From an uncultured Blastocatellia bacterium (lineage in GTDB: Bacteria > Acidobacteriota > Blastocatellia > Pyrinomonadales > Pyrinomonadaceae), in NCBI GenBank assembly GCA_946480785.1, contig CAMLLD010000031.1, positions 3,297-67,296 of the forward strand: a stretch of 64,000 bases of DNA, in the 5' to 3' direction. Below, piece by piece: positions 1 to 8,325 of this stretch. Position 1 is the stretch's first letter, and every line of letters begins with the position of its first letter. The notes beneath the pieces were generated by a model. It had not been told where the DNA came from and searched no databases. It worked only from the letters and a program-made list of their open reading frames with translations. The position numbers and the translations under genes are program-made.

Positions 1-183
1 CCAACCTGCGGGAAACCGACCGAGTGGAAAGATAACCCCTTCCGTCCATTCTGTTCTGAGCGTTGCCAACTCGTTGACCTCGGCCGTTGGGTCGAAGGTG
101 AGTATCGAGTGCCGGGCGAACCGCTGCCGCAGGACCCAAACGAGCCGCCTTTGAGAACTGATGATTTGGAGAAAGATGTTTAG
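1..183 (+). CDS. yacG: DNA gyrase inhibitor / zinc-binding protein YacG, 3' part
   Basis: The first 60 codons seen here are the C-terminal part of a small zinc-finger protein; the start lies before the window. The visible part opens with PTCGKPTEW and then [14 protein letters not shown], which matches the YacG pattern C-x2-C ... C-x3-C followed by a short helix; the first cysteine of the first pair is off the window. In E. coli YacG binds GyrB and inhibits gyrase; the zinc site is four cysteines. The tail is acidic and proline-rich, as is normal for the family. The stop codon overlaps the start of the next gene, so the two are probably translated together. Confidence 0.88.
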   Translation, partial: PTCGKPTEWKDNPFRPFCSERCQLVDLGRWVEGEYRVPGEPLPQDPNEPPLRTDDLEKDV

Positions 184-766
184 AAGATTGAAGTTCAGGA
201 CTGTTTTATTGGTGGCTTTGGCTTGTGTAGTCGCGGCCTGTAACAGTAACGATCCAACCAGCGAAACGACGAAAACTCCCGTCGGGAGTGCGCCGCCGAG
301 CACGGCTTTGCCGATGCCGCCGACAAACGGCGGGACGATCAATAATCTCGGCTGGACCTTCGCGGGCGGCAGACGTAACGTCTTCGGCGATTTCAAAGGC
401 AAAGTGTTGGTGCTCGATTTCTACGCGACGTGGTGCGATCCGTGCCGCCGCAGCGTACCGCATTTGATCGAGTTGCAGAACAAGTATGCCGATCAGGGAC
501 TGCAAGTGGTTGGTCTAAACGTCGGCGGAGCAGACGACGAAGCGAAGGTGCCGGCGTTCGCGAAAGAGTTTGGCATTCAATACACGCTCGCCTTGCCGGA
601 TGAGGAATTGGTGACGTTTCTGCTGGCCGGTAATGAGAACATTCCGCAAACGTTCATTTTCGATCGGCAGGGCCAGCTCGCGCACCGTTTGATCGGCTAC
701 GGCGAGTACGGCGGCGAAGAAATCGACAGCGCAGTGGAAGCAGCCTTGAAAACTCCGGCGCCTTAA
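176..766 (+). CDS. TlpA/ResA-like thioredoxin-fold lipoprotein
   Basis: A periplasmic redoxin anchored as a lipoprotein. From the ATG at 176 the N-terminus is basic (MFRRLKFR), then hydrophobic, ending in a lipobox VVAAC with the lipidated Cys at about residue 22. After a proline/serine/threonine linker comes an AhpC-TSA/TlpA domain with the active site WCDPC near residue 86 and the family cis-proline near NIPQTFIF. Such proteins reduce disulfides, often for cytochrome c maturation, but no ccm gene is nearby so the client is unknown. An in-frame ATG at 161 exists; 176 is preferred because GGAG lies just upstream and the signal peptide is shorter. The gene overlaps the end of yacG. Confidence 0.85.
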   Translation: MFRRLKFRTVLLVALACVVAACNSNDPTSETTKTPVGSAPPSTALPMPPTNGGTINNLGWTFAGGRRNVFGDFKGKVLVLDFYATWCDPCRRSVPHLIELQNKYADQGLQVVGLNVGGADDEAKVPAFAKEFGIQYTLALPDEELVTFLLAGNENIPQTFIFDRQGQLAHRLIGYGEYGGEEIDSAVEAALKTPAP

Positions 767-782
767 TCAAGCAGGGACTAAT

Positions 783-2225
783 TTGAGAAAAGCAAAAATA
801 CTGATCACGCTTGGGCCAACGTCGCGCGAGCCGGAGGTCGTTGAGAAGTTAATCGCGGCAGGTGCGAACGGCGTGCGCATGAACATGTCGCATGGCACGC
901 ACGAAGAGAAAGCGGAAGACATTTCACGCGCTCGTGAAGCCGCGAAGAAAGTCGGGTGCCCGATCGCTATCCTCGTCGATCTGTCCGGACCGAAGATTCG
1001 CACGCGACGTTTGCAAGGCGGCGAGCCTGTCAAGCTCAATCCCGGTTCGTTATTCACACTCACTACCGAAGACATCGCGGGCGACGAGAACCGCGTCGCG
1101 ACCAACTATCCAGAGCTGCCGCGCGTGGTCCATCCGGGCACGCGTCTGCTGCTAGACGATGGCTCGATCGAGTTAGTCGTCGAAAGCACCACAGATACTG
1201 AGGTCGTGTGTCGCGTGGTCGACGGCGGGATGTTGGGCGAGCGAAAGGGAATAAATCTGCCGGGCGTCGCTTTGCCGATCGACTCGTTAACCGAAAAAGA
1301 CGTCGAGGATCTGAAGTGGGCGGTCGGGCAGAACGCAGACTACATCGCGCTTTCGTTCGTGCGTCGTGCGAGTGATTGTGAACGCGCGAAGCAACTGATT
1401 GCGGAAGCCGGCGGACACGCGCCGCTGATCGCGAAGATTGAAAAGGCCGAAGCGATCGATCATCTCGACGAGATTATCGAAGCGGCCGACGGCGTGATGG
1501 TTGCGCGCGGCGACCTCGGCGTGGAGACGAGCGACGAACTCGTTCCGGTTTACCAGAAACGCATCATCGAACGCGCGATCGACAAGGGCAAGATGGTGAT
1601 CACCGCGACGCAGATGTTGCAGTCGATGGTCAGCAATCCACGGCCGACGCGCGCGGAAGCCTCTGACGTGGCGAACGCAGTGTGGGACGGCACCGATTGC
1701 GTGATGCTTTCCAATGAGACCGCGACCGGCGCGTATCCGATCCAGGCGGTGACCACGATGGCGCGCATTATCGAATCAGCGGAGACGGGCGGAGCGAAAC
1801 GCGTCGAGCGTCTCGATAGTTGGACCGGCCGGCAGACGGGGCGCGTGAGTCGCGCGTTGTGCGAAGCCGCCGCGTTTGCGTCCGAAGAGATGGGAACGAC
1901 CGTGACTGCTGTGTTCACTGATTCGGGCTTGATGGCGCGCAGGCTGTCGTCGTTGCGTCACAATCAACGCATCGTCGCATTGACGCATCGGCCGGAAGTG
2001 CTTTGTGAGTTGTCGTTGATCTGGGCGGTGGAGCCGTTGCTGATCGGGAAGGCGCAGTCGACGGAAGAGATGCTGAAGGTTGGTGAGAAGGCGTTGCTTG
2101 ATGCGAACCTCGTCGACAAAGGCGAGACGATCGTCGTGATGGCCGGGCGTCTTTCCGGTCTCGGACTTTCGAGCTCCGTCACGATCTACACCGTCGGCGG
2201 CAGTCTTGGTCCAACCGTGCAGTAG
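783..2225 (+). CDS. pyk: Pyruvate kinase
   Basis: Converts phosphoenolpyruvate and ADP to pyruvate and ATP, the last step of glycolysis, in the cytoplasm. The 480-residue protein has the usual length. It begins RKAKILITLGPTS, has RMNMSHG near residue 38 (phosphate/K+ site), the catalytic-lysine strand IAKIEKAEA near 220 and the metal-binding MVARGDLGVE near 240, followed by the C-terminal alpha/beta regulatory domain. The start is a TTG with an AGCAGGGA ribosome site upstream. It lies 16 bases after the redoxin gene and shares its direction, so a read-through transcript is likely. No irregularity seen. Confidence 0.97.
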   Translation: MRKAKILITLGPTSREPEVVEKLIAAGANGVRMNMSHGTHEEKAEDISRAREAAKKVGCPIAILVDLSGPKIRTRRLQGGEPVKLNPGSLFTLTTEDIAGDENRVATNYPELPRVVHPGTRLLLDDGSIELVVESTTDTEVVCRVVDGGMLGERKGINLPGVALPIDSLTEKDVEDLKWAVGQNADYIALSFVRRASDCERAKQLIAEAGGHAPLIAKIEKAEAIDHLDEIIEAADGVMVARGDLGVETSDELVPVYQKRIIERAIDKGKMVITATQMLQSMVSNPRPTRAEASDVANAVWDGTDCVMLSNETATGAYPIQAVTTMARIIESAETGGAKRVERLDSWTGRQTGRVSRALCEAAAFASEEMGTTVTAVFTDSGLMARRLSSLRHNQRIVALTHRPEVLCELSLIWAVEPLLIGKAQSTEEMLKVGEKALLDANLVDKGETIVVMAGRLSGLGLSSSVTIYTVGGSLGPTVQ

Positions 2226-2243
2226 TCCTGTGCTAACGAGACA

Positions 2244-2822
2244 GTGATCCCGCGAATCAACATGCCTGCCGGAGAGTTGTTCGAACTCATCAACCCGGCT
2301 GTCGATGTAATCTCCATTCTACTTTCAAGCTGGGTTCTGGCGTCAGCGCGCAAACGTTTCTCCATTTATCTCGCGTTTGCGTGTGCGGTCGGCACGTTGT
2401 TTCTGCCGCTCGTCGTGTTGCCTATCTACCTGGTGGTGATTCTGTTCTTGCGCCGTCAAGATGTGTCGCTTCGCTGGCGGTTTACACTGCCGCTAACTTA
2501 CAGCGCGATACTGCTCGTCAGCCTCGGCTTTTACCTCAAGCATGAAAACGCGACGGTCGACGCGCATCTCGCGCGTGCGAACCAGGCGAAACTCGTTGAG
2601 GACCACGCCACGGCTATTCGTGAATACCGCGAGGTCCTAACGATCGAAAATACCCCGCACACCCACAAGCTACTCGCAATCGAGTTAGTTAACGCTGGTC
2701 GGTTGGATGAAGCGATGGTGGAGTTTCGTCTGGCCCAACAGGGAGGCGAGCCGATTTCTTGTCCTGTAAACACACCGAAGTGTGAGGAAATCGTGAAGGG
2801 AATAAGCGGGTTGAATCGCTAG
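2244..2822 (+). CDS. Membrane protein with TPR-like C-terminal tail, function unknown
   Basis: Not recognised as a named family. The 192-residue protein has three or four hydrophobic segments in the first 100 residues (around 17-33, 39-63 and 78-93), then a soluble helical tail from about 100 that reads like two TPR motifs (HLARANQAKLVEDHATAIREY, then a unit ending LVNAGRLDEAMVEFRLAQ). A short cysteine pair (SCPVNTPKC) sits near the end. The start is GTG at 2244; ATG at 2262 is an alternative. It follows pyk by 18 bases. A membrane-anchored protein-interaction role is inferred only from the architecture. Confidence 0.7.
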   Translation: MIPRINMPAGELFELINPAVDVISILLSSWVLASARKRFSIYLAFACAVGTLFLPLVVLPIYLVVILFLRRQDVSLRWRFTLPLTYSAILLVSLGFYLKHENATVDAHLARANQAKLVEDHATAIREYREVLTIENTPHTHKLLAIELVNAGRLDEAMVEFRLAQQGGEPISCPVNTPKCEEIVKGISGLNR

Positions 2823-2840
2823 CGGGAAGCGCCGCAGATC

Positions 2841-3857
2841 TCAGTCAGCCCCGATCATTTCGCCGACGCTCTTGCCGTTCTTCTGTTCCTCAGCCAACTG
2901 CGCCGGAGTCTTCTGCGGATCGCGCCAGTTGTCGAGAATGCCGACCTGGTGAACGCACTGCAAAGTGCACGTCGGCGCACACCATTTCTCGGTCTTGTAT
3001 TCGCGATCGAAATCTTCCATCGTGTACTGCTCGAGCGGAATGCCGGGATAGCCGCGCTGCTGCGAGCACCAATGGACCAGTCCTTCCTCGCAGATGTACA
3101 GGTAACGCGCGCCCGCACGACAACGCCAGTTGTAAGGCTTTCCTTCCGCGATGCTGTCCTGGAACCAGTTCAAACGCGCATGGTCCTTGTTGCCCATCTT
3201 CTTCACTTGCTGAAAGATGTCTTTCTCGCGTTTGGAAAGCGGCTTGAGTGTGCCGTCGCTGTCGTGAATAACACCGACCGTCGTCGAGAAGCCCAGCTCG
3301 GCCGCACGACGCGCGACAGCCAGAGCGTCTTCCGGATTCTTGATCCCGCCGCCGATTACTGAATTGATGTTGACGTGGAAGTCGGCGTACTCGGAGAGAT
3401 AACGCAGCTTCTTGTCGAGCACGCGCAAACTCTTGCGCGACACCTCATCAGGCTCGACGTTGTCGATACTGATCTGCAAATACTCGAGCCCGACTTTGTT
3501 GAGACGCTTGATACGTTCCGGCGTGAAGTAGTAACCATTCGAGATCAAACCCGCGATCATGCCGCGCTGGCGAATGTGCGCGATGACCTGATCGAGCTCG
3601 GGGTGCATCATCGGCTCGCCGCCCGAGATCGTCACGATCGACGTGCCGAGATCCGCCAGCTTGTCGAGACGGCTCTTGATGACGCCAAGATCGATTGGCT
3701 TCGAAGTGTGGTCGTATTCGTTGCAATAGCCGCAGGCCAGATTGCAACGGCGCATCGGGATCAGATGGGCTAAAACGGGATGACGACTCGATAACAACGC
3801 TCGGCTGATAAAGCTTGCCTCGCGCATCTTCAGCTTTAGAAACGTTGTCTTCTTCAT
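2841..3857 (-). CDS. Radical SAM protein with SPASM-like C-terminus
   Basis: An iron-sulfur enzyme that would cleave S-adenosylmethionine to start a radical reaction; the substrate is unknown. The radical SAM cluster motif is CNLACGYC near residue 40 (C-x3-C-x2-C), followed by the [10 protein letters not shown] strand. The last 90 residues contain a series of cysteines (in [28 protein letters not shown]) as in SPASM/twitch domains that hold auxiliary 4Fe-4S clusters. SPASM proteins often modify peptides or mature enzymes, but no small peptide precursor or maturase gene is visible nearby. ATG 3857 (MKKTTFLK) is chosen; the frame is open a further 9 codons. It is convergent with the gene ending at 2822. 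Confidence 0.85.
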   Translation of the reverse strand: MKKTTFLKLKMREASFISRALLSSRHPVLAHLIPMRRCNLACGYCNEYDHTSKPIDLGVIKSRLDKLADLGTSIVTISGGEPMMHPELDQVIAHIRQRGMIAGLISNGYYFTPERIKRLNKVGLEYLQISIDNVEPDEVSRKSLRVLDKKLRYLSEYADFHVNINSVIGGGIKNPEDALAVARRAAELGFSTTVGVIHDSDGTLKPLSKREKDIFQQVKKMGNKDHARLNWFQDSIAEGKPYNWRCRAGARYLYICEEGLVHWCSQQRGYPGIPLEQYTMEDFDREYKTEKWCAPTCTLQCVHQVGILDNWRDPQKTPAQLAEEQKNGKSVGEMIGAD

Positions 3858-3906
3858 TAGTCGTCGCGAAGAATAAAAAACCAAACCTCAGAACGCAAGC
3901 GCGTGG

Positions 3907-3955
3907 CCCAAAAATAAGAAAGGCTCTGTTGCCCAAAATAAGAAAGGCTCTGTTG
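3907..3955. repeat. Tandem duplication of about 24 bases
   Basis: Two adjacent near-identical copies (3907-3931 and 3932-3955) of a unit reading AAAATAAGAAAGGCTCTGTT at its core, differing by one A in the A-run. The second copy supplies one arm of the terminator hairpin at 3945-3966, so the duplication has copied half a terminator. Confidence 0.9.
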
Positions 3956-3966
3956 GCACAGAGCCT
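3945..3966 (-). terminator. Rho-independent terminator of the LolA-like gene
   Basis: A perfect 9-bp stem, AGGCTCTGT (3945-3953) with ACAGAGCCT (3958-3966) and a 4-base loop. Read on the minus strand it is followed by TTTCTTATTTT, the usual T-rich tail. It lies 31 bases after the stop of the LolA-like gene and before the radical SAM gene. Confidence 0.85.
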
Positions 3967-3996
3967 CTCGAAGGCTTCAGGTTTCGCTGAGCGCCG

Positions 3997-4698
3997 TTAG
4001 CTCTTGACGATCTTCACGTTTCCGTCGAGCTTGATGTCGAAATCGCTCGCATTGAGCTTCTGGTTCTTTTCTAACCCCGTCAGGCGCACAGTCGTCGAGT
4101 CGTCGTTCTTCTCAACGATCTTCGTTTGCACCGGCATGCCCGCGTTATCGATCCAAACTTCGGCGTACTTGTAACCGGCATTGCCCTTCGGCACCAGCGT
4201 CAGGTGAATCGTGCTCACGCCACCCCACAAAGTCTCTTCGCGCACGTCTTTCACCGGCTGAAAGCGCGCTTCGAGTTGCTGGCGCGACATATTCATCATT
4301 TCCATCAATCCGCCGGTCTTTTCTCGACCCACGCGTCGCGCGTCGCCGGTGTAAGCCACGTTCAACGTCGGCCGAAAGATGGTGTACTTGTTGTTGTTCA
4401 CGGCCAGGCTTTCGCGGCGCGGGCTGCTCCAGTCGATGCGCACCGCAGCTTGTCGTCCGGCCGTCGGCATGTAGATCACAACGCCGCTGTACTTGTCTTC
4501 AACACCGAGCTGCGAGTTGTACTTGACCATGCTGATACCGGCGCGCAGAGTTTTCAGCGTCTGCCGGTTCTTTTCCATCCGGTTCATTACAGAACTCACC
4601 AAGCCGGCGCCCTGACCATTACTCGTGGCCGGGAACACAAATACGAATGCGGAAATTATGAAAGCTGCCACCAGGCCCACGGGAATCAATCTCTTCAT
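3997..4698 (-). CDS. LolA-like outer-membrane lipoprotein carrier / sorting protein
   Basis: A secreted periplasmic protein of 233 residues: signal peptide 1-29 (MKRLIPVGLVAAFIISAFVF, cleaved near SNGQG), then a LolA/LppX-type beta-rich domain (MNRMEKNRQTLKTLRAGISM; the strands around VVIYMPTAGRQAAVRIDW; the C-terminal pattern NASDFDIKL). The family shuttles lipoproteins or other lipids across the periplasm. The neighbours (small membrane protein, LolD-type ATPase, large lipoprotein) fit an envelope-lipid role. It has its own strong promoter (4749-4776), a clear ribosome site AAGGAG before ATG, and a terminator at 3945-3966. It is more divergent than E. coli LolA; substrate unknown. Confidence 0.8.
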   Translation of the reverse strand: MKRLIPVGLVAAFIISAFVFVFPATSNGQGAGLVSSVMNRMEKNRQTLKTLRAGISMVKYNSQLGVEDKYSGVVIYMPTAGRQAAVRIDWSSPRRESLAVNNNKYTIFRPTLNVAYTGDARRVGREKTGGLMEMMNMSRQQLEARFQPVKDVREETLWGGVSTIHLTLVPKGNAGYKYAEVWIDNAGMPVQTKIVEKNDDSTTVRLTGLEKNQKLNASDFDIKLDGNVKIVKS

Positions 4699-4748
4699 AC
4701 CAGCTCCTTACTATATCTCCTTTCCCACGGCACGCAAAAAACCTCGCA

Positions 4749-4776
4749 ATTATAGGGAAAGGTCAACGTATGTCAA
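4749..4776 (-). promoter_or_regulatory. Sigma70-type promoter of the LolA-like gene
   Basis: On the minus strand TTGACA (4771-4776), a 16-base spacer, then TATAAT (4749-4754): both boxes are perfect consensus. It sits over the last codons of the 113-residue upstream gene and about 50 bases before the ATG at 4698, so the LolA-like gene is transcribed independently of the genes upstream. Confidence 0.8.
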
Positions 4777-5104
4777 CCTCGAAGCTGCGCGTGCGGCCCT
4801 CCGAGTCGACTACGGGACGAACAGCTAAAACCTCTACTTTGGCGCGGCCCGTGAGGGCCTTTACTCGCTGTTCGATTTGACCCTTATCTTCTTCGTTGTC
4901 AACCATTTCCCGGCTCAAAAGCACTGTTTGCGCGTCGGGGCTTTGATGCACCGTATTTCGAGGCCGTTCGCTCCCCGCAAACCACCGTTGCGGCGTAAAA
5001 AAAATGAAGATCAAAATGACTACACACAACAGATCCCATTGCCAGGTGTTCCTCGCGTAGTTCCAAAAGAAGATCTTCTTCAGTGTGGAAGTCAGGCCTC
5101 GCAC
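4763..5104 (-). CDS. Small single-pass membrane protein, function unknown
   Basis: Not recognised. The 113-residue protein has a basic, aromatic N-terminus, one strong membrane segment at about 23-37 (WDLLCVVILIFIFFTPQRWF) and a soluble C-terminal half with charged helices and a short beta-like end (VEVLAVRPVVDSEGRTRSF). It would be anchored in the inner membrane with the tail outside or inside undetermined. It lies between the LolD-type ATPase and the LolA-like gene on the same strand, suggesting a part in the same envelope process. Its 3' end carries the promoter of the next gene. Confidence 0.65.
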   Translation of the reverse strand: MRGLTSTLKKIFFWNYARNTWQWDLLCVVILIFIFFTPQRWFAGSERPRNTVHQSPDAQTVLLSREMVDNEEDKGQIEQRVKALTGRAKVEVLAVRPVVDSEGRTRSFEVDIR

Positions 5105-5207
5105 GTCGTCAAGCTTGCAAGTAAGCAGCCACAGGACTCGTGGCTGGCGGGTCGATAGATTGTAAACGTTTGAAGATTCGCGTGTAAATCAGAAATCACC
5201 CGGGGAA

Positions 5208-5900
5208 CTACAAACGAACTGAGGGCGCGGTCTCGACGATGTGACCGTCGCGCATCTGTACGATGCGTTTGCACATCGCTGCCGCCTCGGGATTGTGAGT
5301 GATCATCACGATCGTTTGATGAAAGCGATAGTTCAACTCCTGAAACATGTTGAGCACGAGCGCGGAGTTTTCCGAGTCGAGATTACCCGTCGGCTCGTCA
5401 GCTAAAACGATCGCGGGCCGCGTCACCACTGCGCGTGCGAGCGCCACGCGCTGCTGTTCGCCGCCGGACAATTCGAGCGGTTTGTGGTGCAGCTTGTCTT
5501 CGAGTCCGAGCAGTCGCAGCACTTCGCGACGTCGTTGCGGATCGCCGCCGCCGTTGCCGTGAATTCGCTCCGCTAGTCGGAGATTTCCTTCGGCGGTCAA
5601 GGTCGGAAAAAGATTGAATCGTTGAAAGACGAAACCGATCTTTTTGCGTCGCACTGCGGTGCGTTTCGCATCGGATGCGGCCGTGATGTCCTCGCCGTCG
5701 ATCACGATGCGACCTGACGTGGGAGTCAGGAGTCCACCGAGCAGATGAAGCATCGTTGATTTGCCGCAACCCGACGGACCCATGATCGCGACAAACTCAC
5801 CTTCCTGCACTTCCAGCGACACGCCGCGCAACGCCGGCACGTCGAGCTTGCCGATCCGATATACCTTCTCCAGATTTTCTGCGCTTAGGATCGTTCTCAT
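5208..5900 (-). CDS. ABC transporter ATP-binding protein, LolD/MacB type
   Basis: The ATPase subunit of an exporter or lipoprotein-release transporter. The 230 residues contain Walker [10 protein letters not shown] (near 41), Q-loop [10 protein letters not shown], signature LSGGEQQR (near 142), Walker [14 protein letters not shown] (near 162) and the H-loop THN. The TGNLD sequence after Walker B is typical of the LolD/MacB/FtsE branch. No permease gene is adjacent, so the membrane partner must be elsewhere. It starts 3 bases after the stop of the lipoprotein gene, indicating a common operon and possibly a shared role in lipoprotein or glycolipid trafficking. Confidence 0.88.
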   Translation of the reverse strand: MRTILSAENLEKVYRIGKLDVPALRGVSLEVQEGEFVAIMGPSGCGKSTMLHLLGGLLTPTSGRIVIDGEDITAASDAKRTAVRRKKIGFVFQRFNLFPTLTAEGNLRLAERIHGNGGGDPQRRREVLRLLGLEDKLHHKPLELSGGEQQRVALARAVVTRPAIVLADEPTGNLDSENSALVLNMFQELNYRFHQTIVMITHNPEAAAMCKRIVQMRDGHIVETAPSVRL

Positions 5901-5903
5901 CGA

Positions 5904-6959
5904 TTACTGGTTAGCAGTAACTTTCTTGTTCTGGGCGTCAAGATCAATTTCCGGCAACTGCCATTTGTTTTCCAGCAGGAATGCTTTCGGACCGTACTCG
6001 CGATTGAGCTCGACCGCCGTGGTGTCCTGGTAAGTCATGCTGAGCTTGTATTGATCCTGCGGCCGCGTGATCTCGATGCGGCTCGGCAAAGAAGCGGTCG
6101 TGCCGTTGCCGATCACTTTTTCGTTGAAGTAAGCAACGTCGGTAACGACGCGTCCCCGATCGTCGTAACTCTGCACGCGCGCCAAACGAATACCATTCAC
6201 GCGGTCGAACCAGAAACGCCGCGACATCTTCGCTTCACCGTTTTGCGGTTGCGTAAACTCTTCGAGCAGATAATAACCACGCATCACGCGATCGTTTTTT
6301 TTGTCTCTCGTCCGGGTGTCCGGCTCTTCCTGAAAAAACTCACTCTGCACGTAAATATACGGGCCATTCGCTTCGATCGGACGCATCATGAAAGCGTCGG
6401 TGAGATGTTGCGGACGCAGGTTCGAAAGCGCGCTAACCGTTTCCTTCTCCTGCTTCTGCTTATCGCTTTGCTGCTTCGTGTGGTTCGCTTCGGTGTCGAG
6501 CTTCGGATAGACCGCGCTGTTCGTTCCCTTCACGAAGCGCTTGTACTTCTCGTCGCCGCGCAGCACCGCCACTGTGAAGTGCTCGCCATCGGAAGCCATC
6601 TGCGCGATGTCCACGAACGTAAACTGGATCTGCAACAGGATCTTTCCCGGGCGTTGCAAAGTGATCGTTCCATCCACCAGCCGGTACTGATCGGCAATAC
6701 CCGACGAAGCAAACGACGTGTCTTCAAACCGAATATCGACCTTGCCGTGAATCGACTTGACGTTCGACCAGCGATTGACCTCCTGCATCAACCGATCCTT
6801 GTTTGCTTCGGCGAGCGGCTCGAGGAGTTGGGGCACCTGAATCTTCCGCTTTGCGCCCAACAGACCACAACCCGTATTCAGCAGCAGGATCGAAGCAACG
6901 AAAATCGGCAGTATGAAACGAATGAGTCGGACTCTGGACGGGTCGAGTTGTTTGAGCAT
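5904..6959 (-). CDS. Large lipoprotein, probable LolA/LolB-like fold
   Basis: Not confidently assigned. From the ATG at 6959 the protein has a basic start, a hydrophobic stretch (RFILPIFVASILLL) and a lipobox LNTGC at about residue 31, so it is a lipoprotein. The mature part is beta-rich with patterns such as GKVDIRFED, KILLQIQFTFVDIAQMASDG and RRFWFDRVNGIRLARVQSYD, recalling outer-membrane lipoproteins with a LolB/DUF4292-type half-barrel. A lysine/glutamine-rich linker lies mid-protein. Starting at 7022 would translate the 9-base repeat at 6998-7020 and bury the signal peptide, so the shorter form is preferred. It is directly upstream of the LolD-type ATPase gene. Confidence 0.72.
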   Translation of the reverse strand: MLKQLDPSRVRLIRFILPIFVASILLLNTGCGLLGAKRKIQVPQLLEPLAEANKDRLMQEVNRWSNVKSIHGKVDIRFEDTSFASSGIADQYRLVDGTITLQRPGKILLQIQFTFVDIAQMASDGEHFTVAVLRGDEKYKRFVKGTNSAVYPKLDTEANHTKQQSDKQKQEKETVSALSNLRPQHLTDAFMMRPIEANGPYIYVQSEFFQEEPDTRTRDKKNDRVMRGYYLLEEFTQPQNGEAKMSRRFWFDRVNGIRLARVQSYDDRGRVVTDVAYFNEKVIGNGTTASLPSRIEITRPQDQYKLSMTYQDTTAVELNREYGPKAFLLENKWQLPEIDLDAQNKKVTANQ

Positions 6960-6997
6960 CAGCCTTAGAGCGCCAATCATACTTGAAATCCGTGAAT

Positions 6998-7020
6998 AAG
7001 TCCTATGAGTCCGATGAGAC
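6998..7020. repeat. 9-base-period repeat (AGTCCTATG units)
   Basis: The stretch reads as two and a half units of a 9-base repeat: AGTCCTATG, AGTCCGATG, AGAC. The same type of unit (GGTCCTATT and variants) recurs at 35466-35515. It lies between the PGPGW-like gene and the lipoprotein gene. Confidence 0.55.
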
Positions 7021-7036
7021 ATACACGACCTGTTGG

Positions 7037-7465
7037 TCAGTTCAACTCCAGCGGCTTCTTCCCGAACCGCGCACGCAAGCGGTTGATCGCATTCACAATG
7101 CTCGGACGACTTAACAACTTCTGTTCCAAGCGGTGCTTGCCCGGAAAATCCAGAAACATGACGCCGAGCAACACCGTCAACAAACCCTGACCCGGCACGC
7201 CCGGAATCGACATCACGATGCCGAGCGCCACCAGCAACACTCCGCCGATGTTCTTGCCGATCACGCCCGCCGCGTGCAGCAGCGGATGCGGCCCCGACCA
7301 GAATTTTGTTTTGCGAGACTTGCTGAAGTAATTCGCGGGAAGTTTGACGAGAATGAACGAAACGATAGCGAGATTGATTAAGAACGTCCCGACAAAGATC
7401 AGCGTCCCGATCAAAAATCCGCGCCAGGTAATTGACGCGATCAGTTCCGAGAGTGAGTCAAACAT
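7037..7465 (-). CDS. PGPGW-like small transmembrane protein
   Basis: A 142-residue inner-membrane protein with two membrane segments: about 15-39 (FLIGTLIFVGTFLINLAIV) and 72-103, the second a glycine/proline-rich hairpin (GVVLVALGIVMSIPGVPGQG style) followed by LGVMFLDFPGKHRLEQKLL and a conserved basic tail. This resembles the putative PGPGW transmembrane family, whose function is unknown. The start ATG at 7465 overlaps the stop of the HD-domain gene (TGATG), so the two are translationally coupled; a TTG two codons upstream is an alternative. Confidence 0.7.
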   Translation of the reverse strand: MFDSLSELIASITWRGFLIGTLIFVGTFLINLAIVSFILVKLPANYFSKSRKTKFWSGPHPLLHAAGVIGKNIGGVLLVALGIVMSIPGVPGQGLLTVLLGVMFLDFPGKHRLEQKLLSRPSIVNAINRLRARFGKKPLELN

Positions 7466-8055
7466 CAGCAATGCGGCGGCGACAGGATTTCGGCTCTGGC
7501 TTTCAATAATGACTGCAATAACTCGTCGACGATCTGTTTCGCCGGCCCTTCGAGTTGAAGCTGCGGATTTTCAGCGACTTCCCAAAACTCGTCAAGGCCG
7601 CGTCCGCCCGCGCGTTCGAGCGCAAGGGCTTCAACGAGCAAATCGATCACGTCGGCGGCCTTGACGAGCCGCGCTTCGAGCGTGCTTCGCTCTTCGTACT
7701 CGTGATAGAGCTGCGCGTAAAGCGCGCCACGCCCGTCGATCGCTTCTGTCAGATCGCGAAACGCCGCAGTCTCGGCTTGCTTCCGCACTTCACTGCCGAA
7801 ATACATCGTGGCGGTACGCGGCATGTCGCCGACGCGCGCTTCGGCCCAATCGTGCAGCAACGCGAGCCGCAGTATCTTTTCGACGTTAACGGAAACGCCT
7901 CTTCTCGCTAATTCATCGGCGAGCAGCATCGCCGTGACGCTCACGCCGAATGAATGCGCGGCCACCGATTCGGTGCCGTTTGCAAAGCCGCGCAGGACCC
8001 AACCCGTGCGGTCGAGACGTTTCAGTCGTTGTAATTCAACTAAGGTACTCAGCAT
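7465..8055 (-). CDS. HD-domain hydrolase, YfbR/5'-nucleotidase-like
   Basis: A cytoplasmic metal-dependent phosphohydrolase of 196 residues. The HD signature is complete: His in VAAHSFGVS near 34, the LLHDWAEA doublet near 68 and the distal Asp in AADVIDLLVEAL near 134. Its size and the GDMPR sequence after the HD pair match the YfbR/COG1896 group, which hydrolyses deoxynucleoside monophosphates in E. coli. Substrate here is inferred by family only. It ends inside the start of the PGPGW-like gene. Confidence 0.82.
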   Translation of the reverse strand: MLSTLVELQRLKRLDRTGWVLRGFANGTESVAAHSFGVSVTAMLLADELARRGVSVNVEKILRLALLHDWAEARVGDMPRTATMYFGSEVRKQAETAAFRDLTEAIDGRGALYAQLYHEYEERSTLEARLVKAADVIDLLVEALALERAGGRGLDEFWEVAENPQLQLEGPAKQIVDELLQSLLKARAEILSPPHC

Positions 8056-8067
8056 TAAATACTCAAG

Positions 8068-8103
8068 CGCTCCGATGGAGTGTTACTCACCCCCAGCGGA
8101 GCG
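8068..8103. terminator. Imperfect long hairpin, possible bidirectional terminator
   Basis: CGCTCCG (8068-8074) pairs with CGGAGCG (8097-8103), and the stem can extend through TGG/CCA beyond a mismatch. It lies between the end of the metallothionein gene (8128) and the start of the HD gene (8055), where it could end the metallothionein message. The T-tract is weak on both strands, so confidence is limited. Confidence 0.5.
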
Positions 8104-8127
8104 TTTGAAATTCACGTACTTTCCGAG

Positions 8128-8277
8128 TTATCGGCAACCGGCGTGCTGGCAGCCACAGGCTATCTCGGCAACGTCCGTATCCTCTGCATTCTCGCAATAC
8201 TCGCTACAGTAGTCGCTGTCACCTTGAGCCATACAGTTGCAAACACCATGTGCACATTTGTTGTCGTCGTCTGCCAT
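8128..8277 (-). CDS. Small bacterial metallothionein (SmtA/BmtA-like)
   Basis: A 49-residue protein with 8 Cys and 2 His. In order: KCAHGVCNC (C8, H10, C13, C15), YCSEYC (C24, C28), ACGCQHAGC (C41, C43, H45, C48). This is the layout of the cyanobacterial/pseudomonad metallothionein fold: C-x4-C-x-C, then YCS-x2-C, then CGC-x-H-x2-C, which binds a zinc cluster. It has one cysteine fewer than Synechococcus SmtA. Function inferred: cytosolic zinc/cadmium buffering. The ATG follows a strong ribosome site (AGGGGAAGG, about 5 bases upstream), a promoter-like sequence lies at 8326-8354 and a hairpin follows the stop. It is too short for most gene finders. A CDF exporter lies 1.5 kb away on the same strand. 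Confidence 0.85.
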   Translation of the reverse strand: MADDDNKCAHGVCNCMAQGDSDYCSEYCENAEDTDVAEIACGCQHAGCR

Positions 8278-8325
8278 TACCCTTCCCCTGCTGTTCGATC
8301 CCTTTTTGTTTGGAGGCTGAGGTCA

